64,000 nucleotides of DNA from Synchiropus splendidus (lineage: Eukaryota > Chordata > Actinopteri > Syngnathiformes > Callionymidae). Positions 24,001 through 36,283 of the stretch are shown here, piece by piece. Location: positions 186,001 through 250,000 of the forward strand of contig NC_071349.1 of NCBI RefSeq assembly GCF_027744825.2. The letters run 5' to 3'. A program made the translations under genes and the position numbers. Under the pieces are notes generated by a model. That model worked only from the letters and a program-made list of their open reading frames with translations, searched no databases and had not been told where the DNA came from. The first letter of the stretch is position 1, and each line of letters starts with the position of its first letter.

Positions 24001-24815
24001 AACTTTTCAGGGAAGCTTCAGAACATGAAATTTTAACCTCCCACTATAGCAGAAAGGGTCTTTCTAGTAGTTGCACATCAAATCTAAACTGTCTGAAGTG
24101 TTTTTCCAAAGTTATCAACACTTTTATGTTTGGCGTTCCGAAACCCACCTTATCTCAGGCTGAAAAGCGTTTTTGTGCATTGTGCCATAACTTTTCAGGG
24201 AAGCTTCAGAACATGAAATTTTAACCTCCCACTATAGCAGAAAGGGTCTTTCTAGTAGTTGCACATCAAATCTAAACTGTCTGAAGTGTTTTTCCAAAGT
24301 TATTAACACTTTTATGTTTGGCGTTCCGAAACCCACCTTATCTGAGGCTGAAAAGCGTTTTTGTGCATTGTGCCATAACTTTTCAGGGAAGCTTCAGAAC
24401 ATGAAATTTTAACCTCCCACTATAGCAGAAAGGGTCTTTCTAGTAGTTGCACATCAAATCTAAACTGTCTGAAGTGTTTTTCCAAAGTTATCAACACTTT
24501 TATGTTTGGCGTTCCGAAACCCACCTTATCTCAGGCTGAAAAGCGTTTTTACGCATTGTGCAATAACTTTTCAGGGAAGCTTCAGAACATGAAATTTTAA
24601 CCTCCCACTATAGCAGAAAGGGTCTTTCTAGTAGGTGCACATCAAATCTAAGCTGTCTGAAGTGTTTTTCCAAAGTTATCAACACTTTTATGTTTGGCGT
24701 TCCGAAACCCACCTTATCTCAGGCTGAAAAGCGTTTTTGTGCATTGTGCCATAACTTTTCAGGGAAGCTTCAGAACATGAAATTTTAACCTCCCACTATA
24801 GCAGAAAGGGTCTTT
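21056..24815. repeat. Block at 32-monomer offset, copy 2 (M113-M132)
   Basis: Order is A-C-A-B-C-D-E-F-G-A-B-C-C-D-E-F-G-A-B-C, the cleanest display of the base HOR (C-C-D-E-F-G-A-B). M114 has a private CCATTAC, M115 shares CTGAAATG and CCTAAG with M83, M118 shares GTTTGACG with M86, and M120 shares TCATGG with M88. M130 carries CTGAGG (as M57) and M131 carries GTGCAATAAC. Confidence 0.85.
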
Positions 24816-25191
24816 CTAGTAGTTGCACATCAAATCTAAACTGTCTGAAGTGTTTTTCCAAAGTTATTAACACTTTTATGTTTGGCGTTCCGAAACCCAC
24901 CTTATCTCAGGCTGAAAAGCGTATTTGTGCATTGTGCCATAACTTTTCAGGGAAGCTTCAGAACATGAAATTTTAACCTCCCACTATAGCAGAAAGGGTC
25001 TTTCTAGTAGTTGCACATCAAATCTAAACTGTCTGAAGTGTTTTTCCAAAGTTATCAACACTTTTATGTTTGGCGTTCCGAAACCCACCTTATCTCAGGC
25101 TGAAAAGCGTTTTTACGCATTGTGCCATAACTTTTCAGGGAAGCTTCAGAACATGAAATTTTAACCTCCCACTATAGCAGAAAGGGTCTTT

Positions 25192-25379
25192 CTAGTAGGT
25201 GCACATCAAATCTAAGCTGTCTGAAGTGTTTTTCCAAAGTTATCAACACTTTTATGTTTGGCGTTCCGAAACCCACCTTATCTCAGGCTGAAAAGCGTTT
25301 TTGTGCATTGTGCCATAACTTTTCATGGAAGCTTCAGAACATGAAATTTTAACCTCCCACTATAGCAGAAAGGGTCTTT
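25192..25379. repeat. M135: type C monomer carrying the G135T (TCATGG) marker
   Basis: Eleven of the twelve TCATGG units in the window are type F (G25 A44). This one has G8, G25 and C44, so it is type C, and is followed by a B unit rather than G. The shared G-to-T at position 135 therefore arose by conversion, exchange between units, or a second mutation. The change creates an ATG at 25,325 that opens a chance frame. Confidence 0.8.
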
Positions 25380-26319
25380 CTAGTAGTTGCACATCAAATC
25401 TAAACTGTCTGAAGTGTTTTTCCAAAGTTATCAACACTTTTATGTTTGGCGTTCCGAAACCCACCTTATCTCAGGCTGAAAAGCGTTTTTACGCATTGTG
25501 CCATAACTTTTCAGGGAAGCTTCAGAACATGAAATTTTAACCTCCCACTATAGCAGAAAGGGTCTTTCTAGTAGGTGCACATCAAATCTAAGCTGTCTGA
25601 AGTGTTTTTCCAAAGTTATCAACACTTTTATGTTTGGCGTTCCGAAACCCACCTTATCTCAGGCTGAAAAGCGTTTTTGTGCATTGTGCCATAACTTTTC
25701 AGGGAAGCTTCAGAACATGAAATTTTAACCTCCCACTATAGCAGAAAGGGTCTTTCTAGTAGGTGCACATCAAATCTAAGCTGTCTGAAGTGTTTTTCGA
25801 AAGTTATCAACACTTTTATGTTTGGCGTTCCGAAACCCACCTTATCTCAGGCTGAAAAGCGTTTTTGTGCATTGTGCCATAACTTTTCAGGAAAGCTTCA
25901 GAACATGAAATTTTAACCTCCCACTATAGCAGAAAGGGTCTTTCTAGTAGTTGCACATCAAATCTAAACTGTCTGAAGTGTTTTTCCAAAGTTATTAACA
26001 CTTTTATGTTTGGCGTTCCGAAACCCACCTTATCTCAGGCTGAAAAGCGTTTTTGTGCATTGTGCCATAACTTTTCAGGGAAGCTTCAGAACATGAAATT
26101 TTAACCTCCCACTATAGCAGAAAGGGTCTTTCTAGTAGTTGCACATCAAATCTAAACTGTCTGAAGTGTTTTTCCAAAGTTATCAACACTTTTATGTTTG
26201 GCGTTCCGAAACCCACCTTATCTCAGGCTGAAAAGCGTTTTTACGCATTGTGCCATAACTTTTCAGGGAAGCTTCAGAACATGAAATTTTAACCTCCCAC
26301 TATAGCAGAAAGGGTCTTT

Positions 26320-26507
26320 CTAGTAGGTGCACATCAAATCTAAGCTGTCTGAAGTGTTTTTCCAAAGTTATCAACACTTTTATGTTTGGCGTTCCGAAAC
26401 CCACCTTATCTCAGGCTGAAAAGCGTTTTTACGCATTGTGCCATAACTTTTCAGGGAAGCTTCAGAACATGAAATTTTAACCTCCCACTATAGCAGAAAG
26501 GGTCTTT
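26320..26507. repeat. M141: C/B hybrid monomer
   Basis: The left part has G8, G25, C44 and C53 as in type C. The right part has the AC pair at 112-113 that otherwise marks B and D. A switch between positions 25 and 112 is the simplest reading. I did not see another G8-G25 unit with AC at 112-113 in the window. Confidence 0.75.
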
Positions 26508-27071
26508 CTAGTAGGTGCACATCAAATCTAAGCTCTCTGAAGTGTTTTTCGAAAGTTATCAACACTTTTATGTTTGGCGTTCCGAAACCCACCTTATCTC
26601 AGGCTGAAAAGCGTTTTTGTGCATTGTGCCATAACTTTTCAGGAAAGCTTCAGAACATGAAATTTTAACCTCCCACTATAGCAGAAAGGGTCTTTCTAGT
26701 AGTTGCACATCAAATCTAAACTGTCTGAAGTGTTTTTCCAAAGTTATTAACACTTTTATGTTTGGCGTTCCGAAACCCACCTTATCTCAGGCTGAAAAGC
26801 GTTTTTACGCATTGTGCCATAACTTTTCAGGGAAGCTTCAGAACATGAAATTTTAACCTCCCACTATAGCAGAAAGGGTCTTTCTAGTAGGTGCACATCA
26901 AATCTAAGCTGTCTGAAGTGTTTTTCGAAAGTTATCAACACTTTTATGTTTGGCGTTCCGAAACCCACCTTATCTCAGGCTGAAAAGCGTTTTTGTGCAT
27001 TGTGCCATAACTTTTCAGGGAAGCTTCAGAACATGAAATTTTAACCTCCCACTATAGCAGAAAGGGTCTTT

Positions 27072-27259
27072 CTAGTAGTTGCACATCAAATCTAAGCTCT
27101 CTGAAGTGTTTTTCGAAAGTTATCAACACTTTTATGTTTGGCGTTCCGAAACCCACCTTATCTCAGGCTGAAAAGCGTTTTTGTGCATTGTGCCATAACT
27201 TTTCAGGGAAGCTTCAGAACATGAAATTTTAACCTCCCACTATAGCAGAAAGGGTCTTT
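27072..27259. repeat. M145: hybrid with F-like T8 and E-like G44
   Basis: T8 and G25 match type F, while TTCGAAAG (G44) matches type E. It shares the rare AAGCTCTCTG change with M142 (26,508), which is a normal E with G8. The switch point lies between positions 8 and 25. M169 (31,584) has the same T8-with-G44 combination but lacks the CTCTCTG change. Confidence 0.7.
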
Positions 27260-29327
27260 CTAGTAGTTGCACATCAAATCTAAACTGTCTGAAGTGTTTT
27301 TCCAAAGTTATCAACACTTTTATGTTTGGCGTTCCGAAACCCACCTTATCTCAGGCTGAAAAGCGTTTTTGTGCATTGTGCCATAACTTTTCAGGGAAGC
27401 TTCAGAACATGAAATTTTAACCTCCCACTATAGCAGAAAGGGTCTTTCTAGTAGTTGCACATCAAATCTAAGCTGTCTGAAGTGTTTTTCAAAAGTTATC
27501 AACACTTTTATGTTTGGCGTTCCGAAACCCACCTTATCTCAGGCTGAAAAGCGTTTTTGTGCATTGTGCCATAACTTTTCAGGAAAGCTTCAGAACATGA
27601 AATTTTAACCTCCCACTATAGCAGAAAGGGTCTTTCTAGTAGTTGCACATCAAATCTAAACTGTCTGAAGTGTTTTTCCAAAGTTATCAACACTTTTATG
27701 TTTGGCGTTCCGAAACCCACCTTATCTCAGGCTGAAAAGCGTTTTTGTGCATTGTGCCATAACTTTTCAGGAAAGCTTCAGAACATGAAATTTTAACCTC
27801 CCACTATAGCAGAAAGGGTCTTTCTAGTAGTTGCACATCAAATCTAAACTGTCTGAAGTGTTTTTCCAAAGTTATCAACACTTTTATGTTTGGCGTTCCG
27901 AAACCCACCTTATCTCAGGCTGAAAAGCGTTTTTACGCATTGTGCCATAACTTTTCAGGGAAGCTTCAGAACATGAAATTTTAACCTCCCACTATAGCAG
28001 AAAGGGTCTTTCTAGTAGTTGCACATTTAATCTAAACTGTCTGAAGTGTTTTTCCAAAGTTATCAACACTTTTATGTTTGGCGTTCCGAAACCCACCTTA
28101 TCTCAGGCTGAAAAGCGTTTTTGTGCATTGTGCCATAACTTTTCAGGGAAGCTTCAGAACATGAAATTTTAACCTCCCACTATAGCAGAAAGGGTCTTTC
28201 TAGTAGGTGCACATCAAATCTAAACTGTCTGAAGTGTTTTTCCAAAGTTATTAACACTTTTATGTTTGGCGTTCCGAAACCCACCTTATCTCAGGCTGAA
28301 AAGCGTTTTTGTGCATTGTGCCATAACTTTTCAGGGAAGCTTCAGAACATGAAATTTTAACCTCCCACTATAGCAGAAAGGGTCTTTCTAGTAGTTGCAC
28401 ATCAAATCTAAACTGTCTGAAGTGTTTTTCCAAAGTTATCAACACTTTTATGTTTGGCGTTCCGAAACCCACCTTATCTCAGGCTGAAAAGCGTTTTTAC
28501 GCATTGTGCCATAACTTTTCAGGGAAGCTTCAGAACATGAAATTTTAACCTCCCACTATAGCAGAAAGGGTCTTTCTAGTAGGTGCACATCAAATCTAAG
28601 CTGTCTGAAGTGTTTTTCCAAAGTTATCAACACTTTTATGTTTGGCGTTCCGAAACCCACCTTATCTCAGGCTGAAAAGCGTTTTTGTGCATTGTGCCAT
28701 AACTTTTCAGGGAAGCTTCAGAACATGAAATTTTAACCTCCCACTATAGCAGAAAGGGTCTTTCTAGTAGTTGCACATCAAATCTAAACTGTCTGAAGTG
28801 TTTTTCCAAAGTTATCAACACTTTTATGTTTGGCGTTCCGAAACCCACCTTATCTCAGGCTGAAAAGCGTTTTTGTGCATTGTGCCATAACTTTTCAGGG
28901 AAGCTTCAGAACATGAAATTTTAACCTCCCACTATAGCAGAAAGGGTCTTTCTAGTAGTTGCACATCAAATCTAAACTGTCTGAAGTGTTTTTCCAAAGT
29001 TATTAACACTTTTATGTTTGGCGTTCCGAAACCCACCTTATCTCAGGCTGAAAAGCGTTTTTGTGCATTGTGCCATAACTTTTCAGGGAAGCTTCAGAAC
29101 ATGAAATTTTAACCTCCCACTATAGCAGAAAGGGTCTTTCTAGTAGTTGCACATCAAATCTAAACTGTCTGAAGTGTTTTTCCAAAGTTATGAACACTTT
29201 TATGTTTGGCGTTCCGAAACCCACCTTATCTCAGGCTGAAAAGCGTTTTTGTGCATTGTGCCATAACTTTTCAGGGAAGCTTCAGAACATGAAATTTTAA
29301 CCTCCCACTATAGCAGAAAGGGTCTTT

Positions 29328-30831
29328 CTAGTAGTTGCACATCAAATCTAAACTGTCTGAAGTGTTTTTCCAAAGTTATTAACACTTTTATGTTTGGCGT
29401 TCCGAAACCCACCTTATCTCAGGCTGAAAAGCGTTTTTACGCATTGTGCCATAACTTTTCAGGGAAGCTTCAGAACATGAAATTTTAACCTCCCACTATA
29501 GCAGAAAGGGTCTTTCTAGTAGGTGCACATCAAATCTAAGCTGTCTGAAGTGTTTTTCCAAAGTTATCAACACTTTTATGTTTGGCGTTCCGAAACCCAC
29601 CTTATCTCAGGCTGAAAAGCGTTTTTGTGCATTGTGCCATAACTTTTCAGGGAAGCTTCAGAACATGAAATTTTAACCTCCCACTATAGCAGAAAGGGTC
29701 TTTCTAGTAGTTGCACATCAAATCTAAACTGTCTGAAGTGTTTTTCCAAAGTTATTAACACTTTTATGTTTGGCGTTCCGAAACCCACCTTATCTCAGGC
29801 TGAAAAGCGTTTTTGTGCATTGTGCCATAACTTTTCAGGGAAGCTTCAGAACATGAAATTTTAACCTCCCACTATAGCAGAAAGGGTCTTTCTAGTAGGT
29901 GCACATCAAATCTAAGCTGTCTGAAGTGTTTTTCCAAAGTTATCAACACTTTTATGTTTGGCGTTCCGAAACCCACCTTATCTCAGGCTGAAAAGCGTTT
30001 TTGTGCATTGTGCCATAACTTTTCAGGGAAGCTTCAGAACATGAAATTTTAACCTCCCACTATAGCAGAAAGGGTCTTTCTAGTAGTTGCACATCAAATC
30101 TAAACTGTCTGAAGTGTTTTTCCAAAGTTATTAACACTTTTATGTTTGGCGTTCCGAAACCCACCTTATCTCAGGCTGAAAAGCGTTTTTACGCATTGTG
30201 CCATAACTTTTCAGGGAAGCTTCAGAACATGAAATTTTAACCTCCCACTATAGCAGAAAGGGTCTTTCTAGTAGGTGCACATCAAATCTAAGCTGTCTGA
30301 AGTGTTTTTCGAAAGTTATCAACACTTTTATGTTTGGCGTTCCGAAACCCACCTTATCTCAGGCTGAAAAGCGTTTTTGTGCATTGTGCCATAACTTTTC
30401 AGGGAAGCTTCAGAACATGAAATTTTAACCTCCCACTATAGCAGAAAGGGTCTTTCTAGTAGTTGCACATCAAATCTAAGCTGTCTGAAGTGTTTTTCAA
30501 AAGTTATCAACACTTTTATGTTTGGCGTTCCGAAACCCACCTTATCTCAGGCTGAAAAGCGTTTTTGTGCATTGTGCCATAACTTTTCAGGGAAGCTTCA
30601 GAACATGAAATTTTAACCTCCCACTATAGCAGAAAGGGTCTTTCTAGTAGTTGCACATCAAATCTAAACTGTCTGAAGTGTTTTTCCAAAGTTATCAACA
30701 CTTTTATGTTTGGCGTTCCGAAACCCACCTTATCTCAGGCTGAAAAGCGTTTTTGTGCATTGTGCCATAACTTTTCAGGGAAGCTTCAGAACATGAAATT
30801 TTAACCTCCCACTATAGCAGAAAGGGTCTTT
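29328..30831. repeat. M157-M164: return to ordered HOR (D-C-A-C-D-E-F-G)
   Basis: The D-E-F-G segment at 30,080-30,831 restores the base HOR order after the disordered zone. The preceding D-C-A-C is irregular. No private markers tie it to one particular copy elsewhere. Confidence 0.75.
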
Positions 30832-32711
30832 CTAGTAGTTGCACATCAAATCTAAACTGTCTGAAGTGTTTTTCCAAAGTTATGAACACTTTTATGTTTG
30901 GCGTTCCGAAACCCACCTTATCTCAGGCTGAAAAGCGTTTTTGTGCATTGTGCCATAACTTTTCAGGGAAGCTTCAGAACATGAAATTTTAACCTCCCAC
31001 TATAGCAGAAAGGGTCTTTCTAGTAGTTGCACATCAAATCTAAACTGTCTGATGTGTTTTTCCAAAGTTATCAACACTTTTATGTTTGGCGTTCCGAAAC
31101 CCACCTTATCTCAGGCTGAAAAGCGTTTTTACGCATTGTGCCATAACTTTTCAGGGAAGCTTCAGAACATGAAATTTTAACCTCCCACTATAGCAGAAAG
31201 GGTCTTTCTAGTAGGTGCACATCAAATCTAAGCTGTCTGAAGTGTTTTTCCAAAGTTATCAACACTTTTATGTTTGGCGTTCCGAAACCCACCTTATCTC
31301 AGGCTGAAAAGCGTTTTTGTGCATTGTGCCATAACTTTTCAGGGAAGCTTGAGAACATGAAATTTTAACCTCCCACTATAGCAGAAAGGGTCTTTCTAGT
31401 AGTTGCACATCAAATCTAAACTGTCTGAAGTGTTTTTCCAAAGTTATTAACACTTTTATGTTTGGCGTTCCGAAACCCACCTTATCTCAGGCTGAAAAGC
31501 GTTTTTACGCATTGTGCCATAACTTTTCAGGGAAGCTTCAGAACATGAAATTTTAACCTCCCACTATAGCAGAAAGGGTCTTTCTAGTAGTTGCACATCA
31601 AATCTAAGCTGTCTGAAGTGTTTTTCGAAAGTTATCAACACTTTTATGTTTGGCGTTCCGAAACCCACCTTATCTCAGGCTGAAAAGCGTTTTTGTGCAT
31701 TGTGCCATAACTTTTCAGGGAAGCTTCAGAACATGAAATTTTAACCTCCCACTATAGCAGAAAGGGTCTTTCTAGTAGTTGCACATCAAATCTAAACTGT
31801 CTGAAGTGTTTTTCCAAAGTTATGAACACTTTTATGTTTGGCGTTCCGAAACCCACCTTATCTCAGGCTGAAAAGCGTTTTTGTGCATTGTGCCATAACT
31901 TTTCAGGGAAGCTTCAGAACATGAAATTTTAACCTCCCACTATAGCAGAAAGGGTCTTTCTAGTAGTTGCACATCAAATCTAAACTGTCTGATGTGTTTT
32001 TCCAAAGTTATCAACACTTTTATGTTTGGCGTTCCGAAACCCACCTTATCTCAGGCTGAAAAGCGTTTTTACGCATTGTGCCATAACTTTTCAGGGAAGC
32101 TTCAGAACATGAAATTTTAACCTCCCACTATAGCAGAAAGGGTCTTTCTAGTAGGTGCACATCAAATCTAAGCTGTCTGAAGTGTTTTTCCAAAGTTATC
32201 AACACTTTTATGTTTGGCGTTCCGAAACCCACCTTATCTCAGGCTGAAAAGCGTTTTTGTGCATTGTGCCATAACTTTTCAGGGAAGCTTGAGAACATGA
32301 AATTTTAACCTCCCACTATAGCAGAAAGGGTCTTTCTAGTAGTTGCACATCAAATCTAAACTGTCTGAAGTGTTTTTCCAAAGTTATTAACACTTTTATG
32401 TTTGGCGTTCCGAAACCCACCTTATCTCAGGCTGAAAAGCGTTTTTACGCATTGTGCCATAACTTTTCAGGGAAGCTTCAGAACATGAAATTTTAACCTC
32501 CCACTATAGCAGAAAGGGTCTTTCTAGTAGGTGCACATCAAATCTAAGCTGTCTGAAGTGTTTTTCGAAAGTTATCAACACTTTTATGTTTGGCGTTCCG
32601 AAACCCACCTTATCTCAGGCTGAAAAGCGTTTTTGTGCATTGTGCCATAACTTTTCAGGGAAGCTTCAGAACATGAAATTTTAACCTCCCACTATAGCAG
32701 AAAGGGTCTTT
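30832..32711. repeat. Tandem duplication of a 5-monomer unit (M165-M169 and M170-M174)
   Basis: Each 940-bp half reads A with TATGAAC (G53), B with CTGATGTG (A34T), C with GCTTGAG (C144G), D, E. Halves are 30,832-31,771 and 31,772-32,711. They differ visibly at position 8 of the last unit (T in M169, G in M174). The A34T-B to C144G-C pair reappears at 38,916, 41,172, 52,452 and 55,648. Confidence 0.88.
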
Positions 32712-35700
32712 CTAGTAGTTGCACATCAAATCTAAGCTGTCTGAAGTGTTTTTCAAAAGTTATCAACACTTTTATGTTTGGCGTTCCGAAACCCACCTTA
32801 TCTCAGGCTGAAAAGCGTTTTTGTGCATTGTGCCATAACTTTTCATGGAAGCTTCAGAACATGAAATTTTAACCTCCCACTATAGCAGAAAGGGTCTTTC
32901 TAGTAGTTGCACATCAAATCTAAACTGTCTGAAGTGTTTTTCCAAAGTTATCAACACTTTTATGTTTGGCGTTCCGAAACCCACCTTATCTCAGGCTGAA
33001 AAGCGTTTTTGTGCATTGTGCCATAACTTTTCAGGGAAGCTTCAGAACATGAAATTTTAACCTCCCACTATAGCAGAAAGGGTCTTTCTAGTAGTTGCAC
33101 ATCAAATCTAAACTGTCTGAAGTGTTTTTCCAAAGTTATTAACACTTTTATGTTTGGCGTTCCGAAACCCACCTTATCTCAGGCTGAAAAGCGTTTTTGT
33201 GCATTGTGCCATAACTTTTCAGGGAAGCTTCAGAACATGAAATTTTAACCTCCCACTATAGCAGAAAGGGTCTTTCTAGTAGTTGCACATCAAATCTAAA
33301 CTGTCTGAAGTGTTTTTCCAAAGTTATCAACACTTTTATGTTTGGCGTTCCGAAACCCACCTTATCTCAGGCTGAAAAGCGTTTTTACGCATTGTGCCAT
33401 AACTTTTCAGGGAAGCTTCAGAACATGAAATTTTAACCTCCCACTATAGCAGAAAGGGTCTTTCTAGTAGGTGCACATCAAATCTAAGCTGTCTGAAGTG
33501 TATTTCCAAAGTTATCAACACTTTTATGTTTGGCGTTCCGAAACCCACCTTATCTCAGGCTGAAAAGCGTTTTTGTGCATTGTGCCATAACTTTTCAGGG
33601 AAGCTTCAGAACATGAAATTTTAACCTCCCACTATTGCAGAAAGGGTCTTTCTAGTAGGTGCACATCAAATCTAAGCTGTCTGAAGTGTTTTTCCAAAGT
33701 TATCAACACTTTTATGTTTGGCGTTCCGAAACCCACCTTATCTCAGGCTGAAAAGCGTTTTTGTGCATTGTGCCATAACTTTTCAGGGAAGCTTCAGAAC
33801 ATGAAATTTTAACCTCCCACTATAGCAGAAAGGGTCTTTCTAGTAGTTGCACATCAAATCTAAACTGTCTGAAGTGTTTTTCCAAAGTTATTAACACTTT
33901 TATGTTTGGCGTTCCGAAACCCACCTTATCTCAGGCTGAAAAGCGTTTTTACGCATTGTGCCATAACTTTTCAGGGAAGCTTCAGAACATGAAATTTTAA
34001 CCTCCCACTATAGCAGAAAGGGTCTTTCTAGTAGGTGCACATCAAATCTAAGCTGTCTGAAGTGTTTTTCGAAAGTTATCAACACTTTTATGTTTGGCGT
34101 TCCGAAACCCACCTTATCTCAGGCTGAAAAGCGTTTTTGTGCATTGTGCCATAACTTTTCAGGGAAGCTTCAGAACATGAAATTTTAACCTCCCACTATA
34201 GCAGAAAGGGTCTTTCTAGTAGTTGCACATCAAATCTAAGCTGTCTGAAGTGTTTTTCAAAAGTTATCAACACTTTTATGTTTGGCGTTCCGAAACCCAC
34301 CTTATCTCAGGCTGAAAAGCGTTTTTGTGCATTGTGCCATAACTTTTCAGGGAAGCTTCAGAACATGAAATTTTAACCTCCCACTATAGCAGAAAGGGTC
34401 TTTCTAGTAGTTGCACATCAAATCTAAACTGTCTGAAGTGTTTTTCCAAAGTTATCAACACTTTTATGTTTGGCGTTCCGAAACCCACCTTATCTCAGGC
34501 TGAAAAGCGTTTTTACGCATTGTGCCATAACTTTTCAGGGAAGCTTCAGAACATGAAATTTTAACCTCCCACTATAGCAGAAAGGGTCTTTCTAGTAGGT
34601 GCACATCAAATCTAAGCTGTCTGAAGTGTTTTTCCAAAGTTATCAACACTTTTATGTTTGGCGTTCCGAAACCCACCTTATCTCAGGCTGAAAAGCGTTT
34701 TTGTGCATTGTGCCATAACTTTTCAGGGAAGCTTCAGAACATGAAATTTTAACCTCCCACTATAGCAGAAAGGGTCTTTCTAGTAGTTGCACATCAAATC
34801 TAAACTGTCTGAAGTGTTTTTCCAAAGTTATGAACACTTTTATGTTTGGCGTTCCGAAACCCACCTTATCTCAGGCTGAAAAGCGTTTTTGTGCATTGTG
34901 CCATAACTTTTCAGGGAAGCTTCAGAACATGAAATTTTAACCTCCCACTATAGCAGAAAGGGTCTTTCTAGTAGTTGCACATCAAATCTAAACTGTCTGA
35001 AGTGTTTTTCCAAAGTTATCAACACTTTTATGTTTGGCGTTCCGAAACCCACCTTATCTCAGGCTGAAAAGCGTTTTTGTGCATTGTGCCATAACTTTTC
35101 AGGGAAGCTTCAGAACATGAAATTTTAACCTCCCACTATAGCAGAAAGGGTCTTTCTAGTAGTTGCACATCAAATCTAAACTGTCTGAAGTGTTTTTCCA
35201 AAGTTATGAACACTTTTATGTTTGGCGTTCCGAAACCCACCTTATCTCAGGCTGAAAAGCGTTTTTGTGCATTGTGCCATAACTTTTCAGGGAAGCTTCA
35301 GAACATGAAATTTTAACCTCCCACTATAGCAGAAAGGGTCTTTCTAGTAGTTGCACATCAAATCTAAACTGTCTGATGTGTTTTTCCAAAGTTATCAACA
35401 CTTTTATGTTTGGCGTTCCGAAACCCACCTTATCTCAGGCTGAAAAGCGTTTTTACGCATTGTGCCATAACTTTTCAGGGAAGCTTCAGAACATGAAATT
35501 TTAACCTCCCACTATAGCAGAAAGGGTCTTTCTAGTAGTTGCACATCAAATCTAAACTGTCTGATGTGTTTTTCCAAAGTTATCAACACTTTTATGTTTG
35601 GCGTTCCGAAACCCACCTTATCTCAGGCTGAAAAGCGTTTTTACGCATTGTGCCATAACTTTTCAGGGAAGCTTCAGAACATGAAATTTTAACCTCCCAC

Positions 35701-36283
35701 TATAGCAGAAAGGGTCTTTCTAGTAGGTGCACATCAAATCTAAGCTGTCTGAAGTGTTTTTCCAAAGTTATCAACACTTTTATGTTTGGCGTTCCGAAAC
35801 CCACCTTATCTCAGGCTGAAAAGCGTTTTTGTGCATTGTGCCATAACTTTTCAGGGAAGCTTGAGAACATGAAATTTTAACCTCCCACTATAGCAGAAAG
35901 GGTCTTTCTAGTAGTTGCACATCAAATCTAAACTGTCTGAAGTGTTTTTCCAAAGTTATTAACACTTTTATGTTTGGCGTTCCGAAACCCACCTTATCTC
36001 AGGCTGAAAAGCGTTTTTACGCATTGTGCCATAACTTTTCAGGGAAGCTTCAGAACATGAAATTTTAACCTCCCACTATAGCAGAAAGGGTCTTTCTAGT
36101 AGGTGCACATCAAATCTAAGCTGTCTGAAGTGTTTTTCGAAAGTTATCAACACTTTTATGTTTGGCGTTCCGAAACCCACCTTATCTCAGGCTGAAAAGC
36201 GTTTTTGTGCATTGTGCCATAACTTTTCAGGGAAGCTTCAGAACATGAAATTTTAACCTCCCACTATAGCAGAAAGGGTCTTT
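32712..36283. repeat. 19-monomer HOR block, copy 1 (M175-M193)
   Basis: It opens with the TCATGG-marked F unit, then G-A-B-C-C-D-E-F-B-C-A(G53)-G-A(G53)-B-B-C-D-E. The first C (33,464-33,651) has GTGTATTTCC and CACTATTGC. Both A units have TATGAAC and both late B units have CTGATGTG. The following block repeats this order 3572 bases on, with one B fewer. Confidence 0.88.

Larger units (their letters stand above)
24816..29327. repeat. Disordered zone of the array with hybrid monomers (M133-M156)
   Basis: Order is A-B-C-B-C-E-A-B-hybrid-E-D-E-hybrid-G-F-G-B-G-A(G8)-B-C-G-A-A. No run follows the D-E-F-G-A-B-C order for more than three units. Several units share CAGGAAAG on different backgrounds (M138 E, M142 E, M147 F, M148 G). 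M142 and M145 share AAGCTCTCTG. M133 has GTATTTGTGC and M150 has the private CATTTAATC. It is still pure 188-bp satellite in correct phase. Confidence 0.8.
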
